From an uncultured Clostridia bacterium (lineage in GTDB: Bacteria; Bacillota; Clostridia; Oscillospirales; Ruminococcaceae), in assembly GCA_947165805.1 (NCBI GenBank), contig CAMVBT010000119.1, positions 1-7,572 on the forward strand: a stretch of 7,572 nucleotides of DNA. The letters are read 5' to 3'. Numbering within the stretch: the stretch's first letter is position 1; every line of letters begins with the position of its first letter. Both the position numbers and the translations under genes were made by a program. Below are positions 5,556 through 7,572 of the stretch, one piece after another. The notes beneath the pieces are model-generated. The model was not told the origin of the DNA and ran no database searches. It saw nothing but the letters and a program-made list of their open reading frames with translations.

Positions 5556-5921
5556 ATGAACACAGAGATCATCAGACTTGCACAGCAGACAGCAGCAGAC
5601 TCGGCAACGGGAATGAACAACATCACATCTATTCTTTTCACGGTAGTACCGCTCGCCCTCATGCTCGTAGTATTCTACTTCCTGCTCATAAGACCCGAAA
5701 AGAAAAGGGCAAAGAAGGAAAAAGAAATGCGCGAGAACCTTCAGGTAGCCGACGAAGTAGTCACTATCGGCGGCATCATCGGCAGAGTCCTCAGCATACA
5801 GGAAGAGACTATCGTAGTCGAGACAGGCTCCGACCGTAACCGCATACGCGTTCTCAAGACCGCTATCGCCGAGAACCGCACGGCACACGACGACGTTGAG
5901 ACCGTAACTATCAAGAAGTAA
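5556..5921 (+). CDS. yajC: Preprotein translocase subunit YajC
   Basis: YajC is a small single-pass membrane protein associated with the SecDF complex, an accessory of the Sec translocon. The protein is 121 aa, near the usual 90-120. A short extracytoplasmic N-terminus is followed by a membrane segment at about 24-45 ending in the family signature FYFLLIRPEKKR. A basic KKEKEMRENLQ helix comes next, then VADEVVTIGGIIGRVLSI (55-72) and the conserved VETGSDRNRIRVLKTAI beta-rich part. The ATG at 5556 is preceded by AGGAAAGGA with 6 nt spacing. A strong sigma-A promoter lies upstream, and the intrinsic terminator at 5939-5973 follows, so yajC can be a single-gene unit. secD or secF are not adjacent here. 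The long structured leader is unusual for this gene. Confidence 0.95.
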   Translation: MNTEIIRLAQQTAADSATGMNNITSILFTVVPLALMLVVFYFLLIRPEKKRAKKEKEMRENLQVADEVVTIGGIIGRVLSIQEETIVVETGSDRNRIRVLKTAIAENRTAHDDVETVTIKK

Positions 5922-5938
5922 ACAACGGCTTCAATAAC

Positions 5939-5973
5939 AAAAACCTGCTTCTTCTGAAAGGAGCAGGTTTTTT
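5939..5973. terminator. Bidirectional rho-independent terminator between yajC and mscL
   Basis: The stem AAAAACCTGCT (5939-5949) / AGCAGGTTTTT (5962-5972) is extended inward by a T-G wobble and CTT/AAG pairs around a CTGA loop. A T-run lies on the plus side and an A-run on the other, so it works in both directions. It sits 18 nt after the yajC stop and about 29 nt beyond the mscL stop on the opposite strand. Confidence 0.9.
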
Positions 5974-6001
5974 GTATCCGTATTTTTCCGGGTGTCGGGA
6001 A

Positions 6002-6472
6002 CTACTTGGAGTTCTGTGCCTTGAGGAGATCGCGGATCTCGGTGAGGAGAAGCTCTTCCTTGGAGGGCTCGGGAGCGGGAGCGGGCTCTGCGGCCTTCTC
6101 TTCCTCTTCCTTCTTCTTGCCCATAGCTATCAGCTTGTTTATGCCCTTCATCAGCAGGAAGATGATAAGCGCCATGATGAGGAAGTTGATGACTGTGGTG
6201 AGGAAGTGACCGTAATCGAGCGAGAGAGCCTTGATCTGGTCGGCGTCAAGCCCCGTATAGTCCACCCACGGCAGTCTTATCATGCCGGCAATGTCGGAGC
6301 CGCCTACCGAAGCGATCAGAGGATTGATGAAGTCACCTGTCAGCGCCGTCACGATGCCGGAGAACGCGCCGCCGATCAGTACGCCGACTGCCATGTCCAT
6401 TACGTTGCCCTTGAGAGCGAATTCCTTGAATTCCTTCATGAAGCCCTTGCTTTTTTCAACTGCTTTTGCCAT
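6002..6472 (-). CDS. mscL: Large-conductance mechanosensitive channel MscL
   Basis: MscL is a homopentameric channel of the cytoplasmic membrane that opens under high membrane tension and releases solutes during osmotic downshock. The protein is 156 aa, in the family range. An amphipathic N-terminal helix (FMKEFKEFALKGN, 11-23) is followed by TM1 at about 24-50 with the signature MDMAVGVLIGGAFSGIVTAL, a periplasmic loop (about 52-87), TM2 at about 88-115, and a charged KKKEEEEK/Pro-Ala linker. It ends with the conserved bundle helix EELLLTEIRDLLKAQ. The ATG at 6472 is preceded on the minus strand by GAAAGGACT with suitable spacing. The SGNH hydrolase gene is 56 nt upstream on the same strand, so the two may share a transcript, although an own promoter cannot be excluded. 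All features look ordinary. Confidence 0.97.
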   Translation of the reverse strand: MAKAVEKSKGFMKEFKEFALKGNVMDMAVGVLIGGAFSGIVTALTGDFINPLIASVGGSDIAGMIRLPWVDYTGLDADQIKALSLDYGHFLTTVINFLIMALIIFLLMKGINKLIAMGKKKEEEEKAAEPAPAPEPSKEELLLTEIRDLLKAQNSK

Positions 6473-6506
6473 TTTTATTAAGTCCTTTCATTTTTAAATT
6501 ATGTCA

Positions 6507-6520
6507 GACCCTTGCGGGTC
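6507..6520 (-). other. Short GNRA-loop hairpin between the SGNH hydrolase gene and mscL
   Basis: On the minus strand the sequence reads GACCC GCAA GGGTC, a 5-bp stem with a GCAA tetraloop, starting 8 nt after the hydrolase stop. A T-T mismatch and two further pairs extend it. There is no T-run downstream, so it may be an RNA-stabilising or processing hairpin, or a weak terminator. Confidence 0.35.
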
Positions 6521-6528
6521 AGATGTCC

Positions 6529-7572
6529 TTAATCGGTTATGCCGAGGGCGAGTATCCCGAAGTAATTGCCCTCTTCGCCGTCCTTCATCTTTATCTCGAC
6601 TCTGTGGCTGCCCACTCCGTCAAACGTCTTTATGAAGCGCGGAACGGGGTTGTTCCAGCCTTCGTCCGAGTTTGAGATGATCTCCGACACGTATTCGCCG
6701 TCAACGAATACCTCCGCTGTGCCGTATTTCTTGTTCTTGTTGCAGTGATAGACGAGAAACAGGCTCTCAAACGTCAGATCGAACGAAATGCCCTGATTAT
6801 CGCCGCCCTTGCGGTACCAGCCGTTGGGGAACGTCCCGAGCATCTCCCTGTCGGTCATATATTCGCCCGATGAAACGGGGGTCACGTTCTTGCTGTCGAG
6901 CATGTGCATATTGACGTAACCGTCGCCGTACAGCGGCTCGACCGCGCTCACGTCCGTTATCTCCGGAGCCGTGTCGTCATTTTCGCCCGCGTCCGCGAGT
7001 CCGTAGAAATACTCTATCATCTCCGCGACCAGCTTCGCGCCCTCGGGGTTCGGATGAGCTCCGTCATTCGAGTAGTCCGCCCATGTCATCAGCCCCTCGT
7101 CTATCGCGTATGTGAGGCCGTCGTTCAGGCTTATCATCGGCAGCCCGTAGTGCGCGCCAATCGCGCTCTGCTGCTCCTGACAGTTATAGCCGTTATCCGT
7201 GCGCATGAACAGCAGCGCCACGGCAGGCTCGCTGTCAAGCGCGAGGAAACGCCGCACAAGGCTCTCATACGACTCGCGGCAGAGCTTATCCTTCGAGTCG
7301 TTCACCGCGAATTCGACAAACACGATATCCGGGTCGCCGCATGGCGCGAGTATGTCGCGCTCGGCACGCACCACTCCGAGGCTTGACGGGGTGCCGCTCA
7401 TGCCGCCGTTGACGTAGTTTATCTTCGTATCGGGGTACTTTTCGCACAGGTAGTCATAAGTCAGCTTGGCCCAGCATTCCTCGGGCTTTAAGGTGTAGCC
7501 CTCGGTTATGGAGCCGCCTATGTACGCGACCGTGATCTCCCCGCCTGCCGCAGCCTTTGCGAATACCTTGCG
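6529..7572 (-). CDS. SGNH/GDSL-family hydrolase with C-terminal beta-rich domain (5' truncated by window edge)
   Basis: SGNH hydrolases are Ser-His(-Asp) esterases; relatives include carbohydrate esterases that remove acetyl groups from polysaccharides. The frame is open to the window edge, and 347 residues are visible. The Met at 7401 is internal, because the nucleophile motif lies before it. Block I is GGSITEG (visible Ser21, compare GDSIT), block II is NGGMSGT (about 55-61), block III is EFAVNDS (about 87-93) with the oxyanion Asn, and block V is DGAHPNPEG (170-178) with the catalytic Asp and His. All four blocks are present, so the enzyme looks active. After a short Asp/Glu linker (about 196-201), residues about 205-347 form a beta-rich region with YGTAEVFVDGEYVSEI and VGSHRVEIKMKDG, resembling a carbohydrate-binding or jelly-roll module. 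Secretion cannot be judged because the N-terminus is missing. The substrate is unknown; polysaccharide deacetylation is inference. Confidence 0.88.
   Translation of the reverse strand, partial: RKVFAKAAAGGEITVAYIGGSITEGYTLKPEECWAKLTYDYLCEKYPDTKINYVNGGMSGTPSSLGVVRAERDILAPCGDPDIVFVEFAVNDSKDKLCRESYESLVRRFLALDSEPAVALLFMRTDNGYNCQEQQSAIGAHYGLPMISLNDGLTYAIDEGLMTWADYSNDGAHPNPEGAKLVAEMIEYFYGLADAGENDDTAPEITDVSAVEPLYGDGYVNMHMLDSKNVTPVSSGEYMTDREMLGTFPNGWYRKGGDNQGISFDLTFESLFLVYHCNKNKKYGTAEVFVDGEYVSEIISNSDEGWNNPVPRFIKTFDGVGSHRVEIKMKDGEEGNYFGILALGITD

Noticed and set aside
5106..5888. A 260-codon minus-strand open frame over the DUF4015-like end, the leader and yajC
   Set aside because: It is antisense to two supported genes and a strong promoter, with Cys/Phe-rich low-complexity translation and no family match.
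5972..6481. A plus-strand open frame opposite mscL
   Set aside because: It is a shadow of mscL, whose signatures and ribosome binding site are unmistakable.

Overview
The window looks like chromosome from a Clostridia bacterium with fairly GC-rich coding sequence, most likely Oscillospiraceae/Ruminococcus-like. This is inferred from a MecA-type ClpC adaptor, Firmicutes-style Shine-Dalgarno sites, TTG starts, a textbook sigma-A promoter, and the mix of Rnf-like, DUF4015-like and SGNH genes. No RNA genes, CRISPR arrays or insertion sequences were seen.

Layout: (1) 3-419, + strand, the C-terminal part of ribulose-phosphate 3-epimerase. (2) 416-976, - strand, a short MecA-family adaptor whose stop codon overlaps the epimerase stop. 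(3) 977-1192, a divergent intergenic region with AATTGAC heptamer repeats, two GC-rich triloop hairpins and an operator-like near-palindrome. (4) 1193-5345, + strand, a compact four-gene cluster: RnfD-like, RnfE-like and RnfA-like membrane proteins, then a membrane-anchored DUF4015-like (TIM-barrel glycosidase-type) extracellular protein. (5) 5353-5921, a sigma-A promoter, a leader of about 168 nt with two identical GC hairpins, and yajC. (6) 5939-5973, a bidirectional terminator between convergent yajC and mscL. (7) 6002-6472, - strand, mscL. (8) 6529-7572, - strand, an SGNH/GDSL hydrolase with a C-terminal beta-rich domain, cut by the window edge.

The most interesting part is the D-E-A cluster. 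The three proteins align by eye over their lengths with RnfD, RnfE and RnfA, but RnfC, RnfG and RnfB are absent from the cluster. The RnfD-like protein lacks the flavin-accepting threonine motif. Three of the four cysteines that hold the intramembrane [2Fe-2S] cluster between RnfA and RnfE are replaced (Ala, Ser, Asn). The D- and E-like proteins carry long cytoplasmic tails of opposite charge. The cluster therefore looks like a Rnf-derived membrane complex that has lost its redox cofactors and taken another job, perhaps at the cell envelope with the DUF4015-like partner. The cofactor loss is read from motif alignment; the new role is inference.
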